Both the position numbers and the translations under genes were made by a program. Shown piece after piece: positions 42,661-50,453 of a DNA stretch of 64,000 nt (position 1 is the stretch's first letter; the number at the start of each line of letters is the position of its first letter). The notes under the pieces were generated by a model. It worked only from the letters and a program-made list of their open reading frames with translations, ran no database searches and was not told the origin of the DNA. The DNA comes from Paractinoplanes atraurantiacus (lineage in GTDB: Bacteria > Actinomycetota > Actinomycetes > Mycobacteriales > Micromonosporaceae). The stretch covers positions 1-64,000 of the forward strand of contig NZ_OBDY01000031.1 in assembly GCF_900215205.1 (NCBI RefSeq), in the 5' to 3' direction.

Positions 42661-42843
42661 GTCACCTCAACCCGGCAGGAGAGCTTGCGCGGCCGTCGGG
42701 TCGCCGAGCTGTGGCTGGACCACGATCTGGGCGGCGACGACACCATCTGGCCGGTCTTCGAGTTGCTGGAACGCGCGGCGTTCGACGGTGAGCCCCTCGA
42801 CATCGGCGCCGTCTACATTCACTCCGCCACCCATCCGGCGTGA
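42661..42843 (+). pseudogene. truncated cyclic-phosphate-processing receiver-domain remnant
   Basis: An in-frame stretch ending at the TGA at 42841-42843 reads RVAELWLDHDLGGDDTIWPV and later GAVYIHSATHPA. The LxLDHDLGGDDT and VYIHSxxP blocks are those of small receiver-like proteins found near cyclic-phosphate processing enzymes. The normal N-terminus (a strand ending WVDDxRP) is missing and there is no proper start codon; only a TTG at 42685 with a poorly spaced GGAG is available. It is most likely a decayed 3' fragment. Confidence 0.6.
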
Positions 42844-42903
42844 TCAAGCTTCGGCACGCTGCGGGAGCGCAGAGACCGCATGTCATTTACTGAAGGAGCG
42901 CCC

Positions 42904-43233
42904 GTGTCCGCGTTCGGCCCAGCGATTTTCGTCTCCCGCCGCGACGGCGCCGACGTGCACGATGAGGAGCGGCAGCGCATCGTGGATCTGGTGAGGGAGG
43001 CGACCGCTCGGCTGGGGCTCAAGGATGAGAACGGTGAGCCGGCGCGTCCGCGGCTGTACGGCGACTCGCTGGGCGTCCTGCTCTACTCGGGCTATGTCTA
43101 CGGCCAGATGCCCGAGCCGATTCAGCGGGACCAGGACGGCCTCTGGACCGCCGAGGGTGACCGCGTCACTGCCGAGCTCGAGAAGGCCGCGCCGGGCATC
43201 TACACGTTCGAGGTGTACGGCGTCGAGGACTGA
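42904..43233 (+). CDS. hypothetical protein of about 109 residues
   Basis: The product (SAFGPAIFVSRRDGADVHDE...) has no family I recognise. It is acidic and mixed alpha/beta, with RIVDLVREATARLGL, RLYGDSLGVLLYSGYVYGQ and a C-terminal GIYTFEVYGVED. GAAGGAG lies 6 nt before the GTG at 42904, which is preferred over the ATG at 42880. It faces the convergent APH gene 3 nt away. Confidence 0.65.
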   Translation: MSAFGPAIFVSRRDGADVHDEERQRIVDLVREATARLGLKDENGEPARPRLYGDSLGVLLYSGYVYGQMPEPIQRDQDGLWTAEGDRVTAELEKAAPGIYTFEVYGVED

Positions 43234-43236
43234 GGT

Positions 43237-44151
43237 TCATGCGCCGGCCCGGCGGAGGCGTTCGGCGGCCTGGGCCAGCACGGCTTCGGCGCCCGCCGGG
43301 CTGCCGCCGCACAGGGCCATCTCCCGGGCGTTGTACGCGGCCATCCACAGGCCGGCCGCCCAGGCGATCTCCGACTCCTCTGCTGTGAACGAGCGGCCTC
43401 GTTCGCCTTGATAGGCCGCCAGGAACGCCTCGGACGCCTCGACCGGTGCCAGCGTGGGCGGCCCGGCACTGGCGAACGCCCCGCTCGCCGCACCGGCCAG
43501 CGCCGCCTCCGGCTGCCAGGCCAGGCTGTCCCAGTCGTGCACCGCCCACATCTGCCGGCCCTGCCATCGCAGGTTCTGCGCCTCGAAGTCGGCGTGGCCG
43601 AGCACGCACGGCAAGCCGCCGGCCAACAGCCGTTCACGGGCCCGCTCCGCTGTCTCGACGATGTGCCCGGGCACCGCGCTCTGGTCCCGGCTGTCGAGGA
43701 AGTCCATCGCCGGCCAGGGGCCCGGATCGGCGTGGTCCCAGCGGACCCAGGGCGGGTTCGGCAGCGGCGGCGCGACGTTCACGCCGGCCAGCTCGGCCGT
43801 CAGCCGGGCGAACACCTCCGCGCAGCGCCGGGCCGTGCCGGCCGAATGGCCGTGCCGCACCTCGCCGCCGGGCCGGTACTCCTCGGCGTGCACGGCCAGC
43901 TCACCGACCTCGTCCACCGGCGTGAGCGGCCGGGCACAGGGAAAGCCGCGTTCGGCCATCCAGGTCTGCGCCGCGACGCACGACGCGGCCCGGCTGACGC
44001 CGGCGCGCGCCTTGACCACCACCTCCCGGCCGCCGGCCAATCGCAGGCCGAACACCATCGAGACCTGGTGCGAGCTGAACAGCACCTCGGCGGGTTCGCC
44101 GCCCAGCCGGCCGAGACACCAGGCGGGCAGCCAGTCCGGCAGCTCGCTCAC
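43237..44151 (-). CDS. aminoglycoside phosphotransferase-family kinase
   Basis: The 304-residue protein has the kinase-like APH fold: FGLRLAGGREVVVKARAG with the ATP-binding Lys, catalytic loop CVLGHADFEAQNLRW (HxDxxxxN) and the metal-binding AVHDWDSLAWQPE. Its true substrate, antibiotic or metabolite, is unknown; most actinomycete members are not tested resistance enzymes. The GTG start overlaps the stop of the glycosylase gene by 4 nt. Confidence 0.82.
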   Translation of the reverse strand: MSELPDWLPAWCLGRLGGEPAEVLFSSHQVSMVFGLRLAGGREVVVKARAGVSRAASCVAAQTWMAERGFPCARPLTPVDEVGELAVHAEEYRPGGEVRHGHSAGTARRCAEVFARLTAELAGVNVAPPLPNPPWVRWDHADPGPWPAMDFLDSRDQSAVPGHIVETAERARERLLAGGLPCVLGHADFEAQNLRWQGRQMWAVHDWDSLAWQPEAALAGAASGAFASAGPPTLAPVEASEAFLAAYQGERGRSFTAEESEIAWAAGLWMAAYNAREMALCGGSPAGAEAVLAQAAERLRRAGA

Positions 44152-44981
44152 CGGGCCGGCATTCCGGCCTGGGCCCGGAGGTGGAAGGCCGCCCACGTGC
44201 GGTAGGGGCGCCACGCCTCCGACACCTGGTCCCGTGTTGCGGTGGAGCCGTAGTGCCTGGTGAGCTCGGCCTGGAAGCGGGGCTCGTGGTGGGGGACGGC
44301 GTCGGGGTGGTTGGCGCCGCGCAGGACGACCAGTTCGGCGCCGAACGGGCCCAGGCCGGTGATCTCGCGGACGGCGGCGACGGCCGACGGCGCGTCCAGC
44401 GCCCGCAGGTGGCTGCCGTCGAGGCGGCCGTCCAGGGCGGCCTCGGCCACCGCGTGCAGATATTCGGTCTTGCGGCCGAACAGGTCGAGGTCGAGGGCCC
44501 GGAGTTCCTGTGGCGCGGGGAAGGCGCCGTTGCGCAGGAGCGCCGCGCGTTGCTGGGCCGCCTGCGTTCGGCGTACGCGCTGGGTCAGAACCGCCCACGC
44601 CGCGGCCTCGTAGGGGGAAAGGAAGCCGCACGGCCGAAGGCCGGGCATGGCTTTCTGCGCCTCGGCCATGACGGGGTCGCGGTCGCCGACGGACGGCCAG
44701 CCGCGGGCGTCGATGTCGAGGGACAGGAAGCGCACGACCTGGGCGGTGGCGGCGTCCAGGTCGCCGGGGCCTTCGACGGTGATGTGGGCGGACGGGCCGT
44801 CCTGCCGGACGGTGGCGGTGGCGACGGTCCAGTCGTGCTCGGCGCGGAACACGGTCCGCAGTTCGGCGGCCGATGAGGGCTGGTCGCGCAGGGCGGCCGG
44901 GCCGAAACCTTCCCAGAAGGCGCGGCAAACGGCCAAGGACCAAGGGCCCTGCACATTGTGTACGGAGGTGAGCCGCGCCAT
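44148..44981 (-). CDS. AlkA-like DNA-3-methyladenine glycosylase
   Basis: The 277-residue protein matches the HhH-GPD base-excision glycosylase family: FLSPYEAAAWAVLTQRVRRTQAA and the helix-hairpin-helix ITGLGPFGAELVVLRG. It would excise alkylated purines. By hand alignment with E. coli AlkA, the catalytic Asp238 position (LPDDY) reads HHEP here, putting Glu or His where Asp is expected. It may use Glu or be altered in activity. It forms an operon with the VOC gene upstream and the kinase downstream. Confidence 0.75.
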   Translation of the reverse strand: MARLTSVHNVQGPWSLAVCRAFWEGFGPAALRDQPSSAAELRTVFRAEHDWTVATATVRQDGPSAHITVEGPGDLDAATAQVVRFLSLDIDARGWPSVGDRDPVMAEAQKAMPGLRPCGFLSPYEAAAWAVLTQRVRRTQAAQQRAALLRNGAFPAPQELRALDLDLFGRKTEYLHAVAEAALDGRLDGSHLRALDAPSAVAAVREITGLGPFGAELVVLRGANHPDAVPHHEPRFQAELTRHYGSTATRDQVSEAWRPYRTWAAFHLRAQAGMPAR

Positions 44982-44982
44982 G

Positions 44983-45339
44983 TCAGGCCTTGTCGTGGAT
45001 GGTGATGGCGTAGCCGTCGGGGTCGCGGAAGGTGAACGTGCGCCCGAACGGGCCGTCGACGGGGTCGCTGACGATGGGGACGCCGGCCGCGGCGAGGTCG
45101 TCGTGCAGGGACTGGGCGTCGTCGGCGAGCAGCCACAGGGCGACGCCGCTGCCGGGCCGGCTGAGGTCGGTGCCGGGGAGCGGGGTGCGCAGGGCGAACG
45201 GGACGGGGCTGGTGTCGAAGACGACCGCGTGGGGCGGGCCGGCGGCGCGGCGCAGGCCGAGCCGGGTTTCGTAGAAGGAGGCGGCGGTGTCGAGGTCGCG
45301 CACCTGCAGGGAGATGAAGTCGGGTCCGGTGACCGGCAT
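44983..45339 (-). CDS. VOC-family (glyoxalase/bleomycin-resistance fold) protein
   Basis: The 118-residue protein has two beta-alpha-beta-beta-beta units: FISLQVRDLDTAASFYETRLGL and VALWLLADDAQSLHDDLAAAG, ending FTFRDPDGYAITIHDK. The FRDPDGY element carries a typical metal-ligand region. It may be a lyase, dioxygenase or drug-binding protein. It is divergent from a MarR regulator and the intervening DNA has two matching palindromes, so it is probably inducible. Confidence 0.85.
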   Translation of the reverse strand: MPVTGPDFISLQVRDLDTAASFYETRLGLRRAAGPPHAVVFDTSPVPFALRTPLPGTDLSRPGSGVALWLLADDAQSLHDDLAAAGVPIVSDPVDGPFGRTFTFRDPDGYAITIHDKA

Positions 45340-45362
45340 GGGAGAGATCCTCTCGTACGGCT

Positions 45363-45407
45363 ATGTCAGGCAACTGACATGTCCAGCGTATGTCAGGATA
45401 CTGACAT
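45363..45407. promoter_or_regulatory. two MarR-type operators
   Basis: ATGTCAGGCAACTGACAT (45363-45380) and ATGTCAGGATACTGACAT (45390-45407) are perfect inverted repeats with 7-bp arms and 4-nt spacers. The second overlaps the marR start codon. Together they can control both the VOC-led operon and the regulator itself. Confidence 0.85.
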
Positions 45408-45843
45408 GACGCAAGGCGTGGGTGATCTCGACCGGTCCGTGGGCTACGCGCTGAAGCAGGCCGCGATGGCGCTGCGGGTCGCCATGGAGGCGGCGCTGCG
45501 CCCGCTGGCGCTCACGGTGTCGCAGTATTCGTGCCTGGAAGTGCTGGGTCAGCGGCCGGGACTGTCGGCGGCCGAGCTGGCCCGCGCGGTCTTCGTCACC
45601 CGGCAGTCGATGCACGCGCTTCTGCTCGGCCTCGAGGAACGGGGCCTGCTGGAGCGGGCCGCCACAGCGCCTCAAGGACGGGCGTTGCCGACGCAGCTGA
45701 CCGACGCCGGCCGGGAGATCCTGACCGAGGCCAGCGCCATCGTCGCCGCCGTCGAGCGCCGGATGACCGCGGCTTTCGACCGCGAGGAGGTCGGCCGGTT
45801 CGTGGCCGATCTCGCCGCGTGCGCGGAGGCGCTGAACTATTAG
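45406..45843 (+). CDS. MarR-family transcriptional regulator
   Basis: The 145-residue protein has the MarR winged helix: SQYSCLEVLGQRPGLSAAELARAVFV, TRQSMHALLLGLEERGLLER and TQLTDAGREIL. It is divergent from the VOC-AlkA-APH unit and very likely represses it through the two 18-bp palindromes. The last 4 nt overlap the convergent XRE gene. Confidence 0.9.
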   Translation: MTQGVGDLDRSVGYALKQAAMALRVAMEAALRPLALTVSQYSCLEVLGQRPGLSAAELARAVFVTRQSMHALLLGLEERGLLERAATAPQGRALPTQLTDAGREILTEASAIVAAVERRMTAAFDREEVGRFVADLAACAEALNY

Positions 45844-46682
45844 GCGAACTCCTCGACACCCAGAACGGCCAGCAGGGCGAGGCGCTCGCGGGTCTCGGTG
45901 TCGGCCGGGGTCAGGACCAGCAGTTCCTGGCCCAGGTCGGGGGTGACCAGGGTTTCGCAGTCCATCACCAGGTCGCCGACCCTCGGGTGGGTCAGCGTCT
46001 TGCGGTCCATCCGGCGGACCGCCACCTCGTGCTCGGACCACAGGGCGCGGAACTCGTCGCTGTCCGCCTCCAGCCGAGCCACCAGGCGCTCGACGACCGG
46101 GTCACCCGCGCGGCGGCCGGCCACCGCGCGCAGGTCGGCGACGAGCTGGCGGGAGTGGTGGGCGGCCTCGGCCTCCGGGCGGACGCCGCGGGAGGCGGGA
46201 TCGGTGAACCAGCGGTAGATCATGTAGCGGTCGTCGCCGGTGAACCGGGTCAGATCGCCGGCCATGAGCCGGCTCATCCGGTTCTGCGCGAGCACCTCGC
46301 CCAGGTCGGACAGCACCATGGCCGGGTTGTCGCCGAGCAGGTCGAGCATGCGCAGCAGGCCCGACCGGGCCAGCCGGGCCACGCCGTCGGCCGGCGGCGG
46401 CTGATGCCCGGCCAGATGGAACAGGTGGGCCCGCTCGTCGTCGGAGAGCCGCAGGGCCCGGGCCAGCGCGGTCAGCAGCTGGGCCGACGGCTGACTGCTG
46501 CGGCCCTGCTCGAGGCGCACGACGTAGTCGACGGACATGCCGGCGAGCATGGCCACCTCTTCGCGCCGCAGCCCGGCCGTGCGGCGCCGCGGCCCGTCGC
46601 CGATGCCGACCTCGGCCGGCCGGATCGCCTCGCGGCGGCGGCGCAGGAAGTCGGCCAGTTGCTCACGCTCCATGCCCTTCAT
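45840..46682 (-). CDS. XRE-family helix-turn-helix regulator with MmyB-like ligand domain
   Basis: The 280-residue protein has an N-terminal HTH (FLRRRREAIRPAEVG; TAGLRREEVAMLAGMSVDYVVRLEQGR) and a C-terminal MmyB-type domain with PAMVLSDLGEVLAQN, DLTRFTGDDRYMIYRWFTDP and the PxVGDLVMDCETLVTPD region. The ATG at 46682 has GGAG 7 nt away; an ATG at 46673 is an alternative. It diverges from an aldo/keto reductase, which it may regulate. Confidence 0.85.
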   Translation of the reverse strand: MKGMEREQLADFLRRRREAIRPAEVGIGDGPRRRTAGLRREEVAMLAGMSVDYVVRLEQGRSSQPSAQLLTALARALRLSDDERAHLFHLAGHQPPPADGVARLARSGLLRMLDLLGDNPAMVLSDLGEVLAQNRMSRLMAGDLTRFTGDDRYMIYRWFTDPASRGVRPEAEAAHHSRQLVADLRAVAGRRAGDPVVERLVARLEADSDEFRALWSEHEVAVRRMDRKTLTHPRVGDLVMDCETLVTPDLGQELLVLTPADTETRERLALLAVLGVEEFA

Positions 46683-46776
46683 GCTCCCGCGCCGGAGCGG
46701 CGCGCATCCAGGGAGCGGCTCTCCCATGATGAAGACTCCGATTTCGTACGCCGTGACGAGCGCCCAAGCTCAAGCC

Positions 46777-47754
46777 ATGAGAAATCAGCGATTGGGGCGC
46801 ACGGGCCCCGTGGTGTCGGCGATGGGCCTGGGCGCGATGGGAATGTCGGGCGGCCCGTACGGCGAAGCCGACCGCGGCGAAAGCATCGCGACCGTGCACG
46901 CGGCCCTGGACGCCGGGGTGACGCTCATCGACACCGGCGACTTCTATGGCATGGGCCACAACGAGCTGCTGCTCAACGAGGCGCTGCGCGGCCGCGACCG
47001 GGACAGCTACGTGCTGAGCGTGAAGTTCGGGCAGATGCGCGGGCCGGGCCCGATAGCCGGCCCGCAGGACGGCCGCCCCGAGGCGGTGAAGAACTTCCTC
47101 GCCTACTCGCTGACCCGCCTGGGTGTCGACCACATCGACATCTACCGCCCGGCCCGGCTCGACCCGGCCGTCCCCATCGAGGAGACCGTCGGCGCCGTCA
47201 AGGAGATGGTGGAGGCCGGATACGTACGCCACATCGGCCTTTCCGAAGTCGGCCCGGAAACCATCAGGCGGGCCCACGCGGTGCACCCGATCGCCGACCT
47301 GCAGATCGAATACTCGCTGCTGTCCCGGGCGGTCGAGCCCGAAATCCTGCCCACGCTGCGCGAGCTCGGGATCGGCCTGACCGCGTACGGCGTCCTCGGC
47401 CGTGGTTTGATCTCCGGTCATTGGAGCGCCGGGAAAGGGGTGCGTGGCCCACGCTTCGCGCCGGGCAACGTCGAGCACAACCTGACGCTGGTCGAGCAGC
47501 TGCGCCGGATCGCCGAGGCGAGGGGCTGCACGGTCGCCCAGCTGGCCATCGCGTGGGTGTCCGCGCAGGGCCCGGACATCGTCCCGCTGGTCGGCGCCCG
47601 CACCCGGCCCCGGCTGGCCGAGGCGCTGCCCGCCCTGGACCTCAGCCTGACCACCGACGAGCTCGCCGTCATCGAGAAGGCCGTCCCGAAGGGCTCAGCC
47701 CGCGGCGACCGCTACCCAGCCGCCTTCATGGCCGCTCTCGGCGTCGGCAATTAG
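46777..47754 (+). CDS. aldo/keto reductase
   Basis: The 325-residue (alpha/beta)8 NADPH-dependent reductase has LGLGAMGMSG-like N-terminal sequence, catalytic Asp and Tyr in LIDTGDFYGMGHNE, Lys in LSVKFGQM, and cofactor segments in VPLVGARTRPRLAEAL. The usual catalytic His motif (YxxHR) reads YRPARLDP, so the His is absent, a variation also known in some family members. A longer ATG start at 46729 is possible. It diverges from an MmyB-type regulator. Confidence 0.85.
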   Translation: MRNQRLGRTGPVVSAMGLGAMGMSGGPYGEADRGESIATVHAALDAGVTLIDTGDFYGMGHNELLLNEALRGRDRDSYVLSVKFGQMRGPGPIAGPQDGRPEAVKNFLAYSLTRLGVDHIDIYRPARLDPAVPIEETVGAVKEMVEAGYVRHIGLSEVGPETIRRAHAVHPIADLQIEYSLLSRAVEPEILPTLRELGIGLTAYGVLGRGLISGHWSAGKGVRGPRFAPGNVEHNLTLVEQLRRIAEARGCTVAQLAIAWVSAQGPDIVPLVGARTRPRLAEALPALDLSLTTDELAVIEKAVPKGSARGDRYPAAFMAALGVGN

Positions 47755-47810
47755 AGGGCTGTAACGGGTAAATCGCCGCGGCATGGTCGGTGGTGTGCGA
47801 CAAACGGGGC

Positions 47811-49091
47811 ATGACGAGGTTCGTGCAAGTGTTCGGGGCCGTGCTCGGACTGGTGCTGGGGCTGGTGCCGGCGGCGCTTCCCGAGCCGCCGTTCAGCACG
47901 CGGGTCGTGGCCGACGGCCTCGACAATCCGTGGGAGGTCCTCAGAGGACCCGACGGCTACCTCTGGGTGACCGAGCGGACGGCGGGGCGGGTCACCCGGA
48001 TCGACCCCCGCAGCGGGGCGCGGACGGTGGTCGGGACGGTGCCGAGCCGGGCCGCGGGCACGCAGGACGGACTGCTCGGGATGGCGCTCGACCTTCCGTA
48101 CGTCTATGTCGCCTATACGAACGGGCCGCTGAACGTGTCCCGCTACACCTACGACGCCGCCGCCGGGACGATGGGCGAGCCCCGGGACGTGATCGTCGGG
48201 CTGCCCGCGACCATCGACCACGTGTCGGGGCGGCTCGTGCTCGGGCCGGACGGCAAGCTCTATCTGACGGTCGGTGACGGCGGCGCGAACCAGTTCGAGC
48301 GTGCCTGCGACGCCAACCTCGCCCAGGATCTGCCGGTCTCGGGCAGCGACTTCACGCGTTATCAGGGCAAGATTCTGCGCTTGAACACCGACGGCTCGGT
48401 TCCGGCCGACAACCCCTTTCTTGCGGGTGTACGCAGTCACGTGTACTCGTACGGACATCGCAACGCCCAGGGCATCGCGTTCGACGCGGCCGGCCGGCTC
48501 TACTCGACCGAGCAGGGGCCGAAGACCGACGACGAGCTGAACCTGATCCGGCCCGGCGGCAACTACGGATGGCCGCGCGTCGCCGGCTATCGCGACGACA
48601 AGGCGTACGTCTATGCGAACTGGTCGGCCGCCCCGGACTGCCGCCGCCTCGCCTTCAGCGACTACCGGATCCCGCCGTCCGTGCCGCGGCAGAAGGAGTC
48701 GTCGTTCACCGACCTGAACTTCGTGCCGCCGTTGCGGACCTTCTTCACCGTGCCGGACGACCACGAGTTCGAGGGGGAGTGCGGCCACCTGTGCTGGCCG
48801 ACGATCGCCCCGTCCAGCGCCGAGGTGGACAACTCGGCGGCCATCGAGGGCTGGGAGGGGTCGGTGCTCATTCCGTCGCTGAAGAACGGCGCGGTCTACC
48901 GGGTGGACCGCTACGGGAAGACGGAAACCCTGTGGCGCACGGTCAATCGCTACCGCGACGTGGCCGTCGGCGAGGACGGCCGGACGTTCTTCGTGGCGAC
49001 CGATGCCGCCGGGTCCACCAACGACCTCGCCGGCAAGCCGACCAGCCGGCTGGCCGATCCGGGGGCGATTCTCGAGTTCACCGCGGGCTGA
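47811..49091 (+). CDS. secreted PQQ-dependent sugar dehydrogenase (glucose/sorbosone dehydrogenase family)
   Basis: The 426-residue protein has a signal peptide (FGAVLGLVLGLVPAALP) and a beta-propeller. It has ADGLDNPWEVLRGPDGYLWVTER, LYLTVGDGGANQ, QGKILRLNTDGSVPADNPF, SYGHRNAQGIAFD and PGGNYGWPRVAGY, typical of soluble aldose sugar dehydrogenases that use PQQ outside the cell. Whether the host makes PQQ is not visible here. The ATG at 47811 is preferred over a GTG at 47790. Confidence 0.87.
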   Translation: MTRFVQVFGAVLGLVLGLVPAALPEPPFSTRVVADGLDNPWEVLRGPDGYLWVTERTAGRVTRIDPRSGARTVVGTVPSRAAGTQDGLLGMALDLPYVYVAYTNGPLNVSRYTYDAAAGTMGEPRDVIVGLPATIDHVSGRLVLGPDGKLYLTVGDGGANQFERACDANLAQDLPVSGSDFTRYQGKILRLNTDGSVPADNPFLAGVRSHVYSYGHRNAQGIAFDAAGRLYSTEQGPKTDDELNLIRPGGNYGWPRVAGYRDDKAYVYANWSAAPDCRRLAFSDYRIPPSVPRQKESSFTDLNFVPPLRTFFTVPDDHEFEGECGHLCWPTIAPSSAEVDNSAAIEGWEGSVLIPSLKNGAVYRVDRYGKTETLWRTVNRYRDVAVGEDGRTFFVATDAAGSTNDLAGKPTSRLADPGAILEFTAG

Positions 49092-49725
49092 CCCGGCGTC
49101 CCTCGAGGTCGTGGGCGCCCGGGCCGGTCAGCTCGCCCGGCCGCAGGGGCCGGCCGGAGACCGCGAGCAACAGGGCCAGGGCGCTGCCGCGCACCTCCGG
49201 CCCGGAGCCGGCGTCGACGGGCGCGTCGGTGGCGACGAGCCGCAGCCCGGTGGCGCGCTGCTTGCCGCCGCCCATGGCGACGGTCGTGCGCAGCTGGTAT
49301 TCCAGCGCTTGCCCGACCGGGCCGGCCGGGTAGTCGCCGGTCAGCCCGGTGGCCCGCCGGATGTCCTCGCCGTGGACGAAGGCCTCGACCAGACGGGTGG
49401 CGATCGCGGCCGGCGGTGTGCTGGTGGCCTCCACCACCGACCGGAGCGCGGCCAGGGTCTGCCGGGGGCCGGCCCGCCGTTCGCGGGCGACGCCGCGGGC
49501 GTTCTGGCGGTCGAAGTCGAAACGGGCCGCGATCATGTCCCGGACGAAGCTCATCCTGGTCGTCCGGGCGCTGTCGACCAGGTGGGCCACGACATCGTGC
49601 ACGTCCCAGCCGGCGCAGGCAGTGGGGGCGGCCCACTGGCCGGGCGTCAGCGTGCCGAGGTCGCGGGCGAGCGCCGCGCGCTCGCGATGAACGGTGGTCC
49701 AAACGGAGGCGCGGGTCTCGTTCAT
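49078..49725 (-). CDS. maleylpyruvate isomerase-like DinB-fold protein (mycothiol-dependent enzyme type)
   Basis: The 215-residue protein matches the TIGR03083/MDMPI N-terminal family: WAAPTACAGWDVHDVVAHLVDSA with a metal-ligand His, and LVEAFVHGEDIRRATGL with HxxD. Such proteins are four-helix metal-dependent thiol transferases or isomerases that use mycothiol. The start at 49725 gives the usual N-terminus (MNETRASVWTTVHRER). It is divergent from an HxlR-type regulator and overlaps the sugar dehydrogenase 3' end by 14 nt. Confidence 0.82.
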   Translation of the reverse strand: MNETRASVWTTVHRERAALARDLGTLTPGQWAAPTACAGWDVHDVVAHLVDSARTTRMSFVRDMIAARFDFDRQNARGVARERRAGPRQTLAALRSVVEATSTPPAAIATRLVEAFVHGEDIRRATGLTGDYPAGPVGQALEYQLRTTVAMGGGKQRATGLRLVATDAPVDAGSGPEVRGSALALLLAVSGRPLRPGELTGPGAHDLEGRRVSPR

Positions 49726-49740
49726 CGTGCTACTAAAACA

Positions 49741-49754
49741 GTAGTGTTCACTAC
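49741..49754. promoter_or_regulatory. palindrome between the MDMPI-like and HxlR genes
   Basis: GTAGTGTTCACTAC is a perfect 14-bp inverted repeat with a 2-nt centre. Flanking copies of CTACT/AGTAG (about 49730-49745) and AGTAGT (about 49761) extend the pattern. It is a probable operator for the HxlR-type regulator. Confidence 0.6.
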
Positions 49755-49778
49755 GGTGCAAGTAGTTAAGCTGGGCCG

Positions 49779-50453
49779 ATGGCGACGCGACGGACCTACG
49801 GCTCGTACAACGACGGCTGTGCCTCGGCGCACGCCCTCGACCTGATCGGTGAGCGGTGGGCCCTCATCGTCGTGCGCGAGCTCGTTCTGGGACCGAAGCG
49901 CTTCGCCGACCTGCAGCGCGACATTCCCGGCGTCGGCCCGAGCGCCCTCTCGCGCCGGTTGCAGGACCTGGAGGAGTCGGGCATCGTCGTGCGGCGCGCC
50001 CTGCCCCGCCCGGCGAACGCCGCCGTCTACGACCTCACCGACTGGGGGCGCGAGCTCGAGGACGTCAACGCGGCCCTGTCCCGGTGGGCGGTGCGATCGC
50101 CGCGCCTGCCGCTGGAGGCCGACATGAGCCCGGACACGCTGGTCCTCGCGATGCGGGCACACGCGCGGCCGGTCGCCGGCGCGTCCCGGCGGGTCGCGTT
50201 GCGGCTGACCGACTCCCGCGCTCCGGGCAGCGATCCGGTGGAGTACCTCGCGACCGTGGGCCCGGACGGCACCGGCGTCGTCCGGGCGCCGGATCCGGGC
50301 GACGCCGACGCCCGGGTCGAGACGACCACCTCCGCGTGGAAGGCGCTGATCATCGGTGACGGCCGGATCGAGGATCAGCCCGCGGTCGCGGTGAGCGGCG
50401 ACGCCGCGGCGGTCCGCGCACTGCTCGGCGCGACCCGGCTCAGCGCAGGCTGA
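49779..50453 (+). CDS. HxlR-type winged-helix regulator with C-terminal extension
   Basis: The 224-residue protein starts with an HxlR domain: CASAHALDLIGERWALIVVRELVLG, RFADLQRDIPGVGPSALSRRLQDLEESGIV. It continues with a roughly 100-residue C-terminal domain ending WKALIIGDGRIEDQPAVAVSGDAAAVRALLG that resembles an SCP2-like ligand-binding fold. It probably represses itself and the divergent isomerase-like gene. The last 14 nt overlap the convergent reductase gene. Confidence 0.87.
   Translation: MATRRTYGSYNDGCASAHALDLIGERWALIVVRELVLGPKRFADLQRDIPGVGPSALSRRLQDLEESGIVVRRALPRPANAAVYDLTDWGRELEDVNAALSRWAVRSPRLPLEADMSPDTLVLAMRAHARPVAGASRRVALRLTDSRAPGSDPVEYLATVGPDGTGVVRAPDPGDADARVETTTSAWKALIIGDGRIEDQPAVAVSGDAAAVRALLGATRLSAG

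Noticed and set aside
43237..44151. APH-family gene as an aminoglycoside resistance determinant
   Set aside because: Only general kinase motifs are present; the family includes many metabolic kinases and no resistance context is visible.
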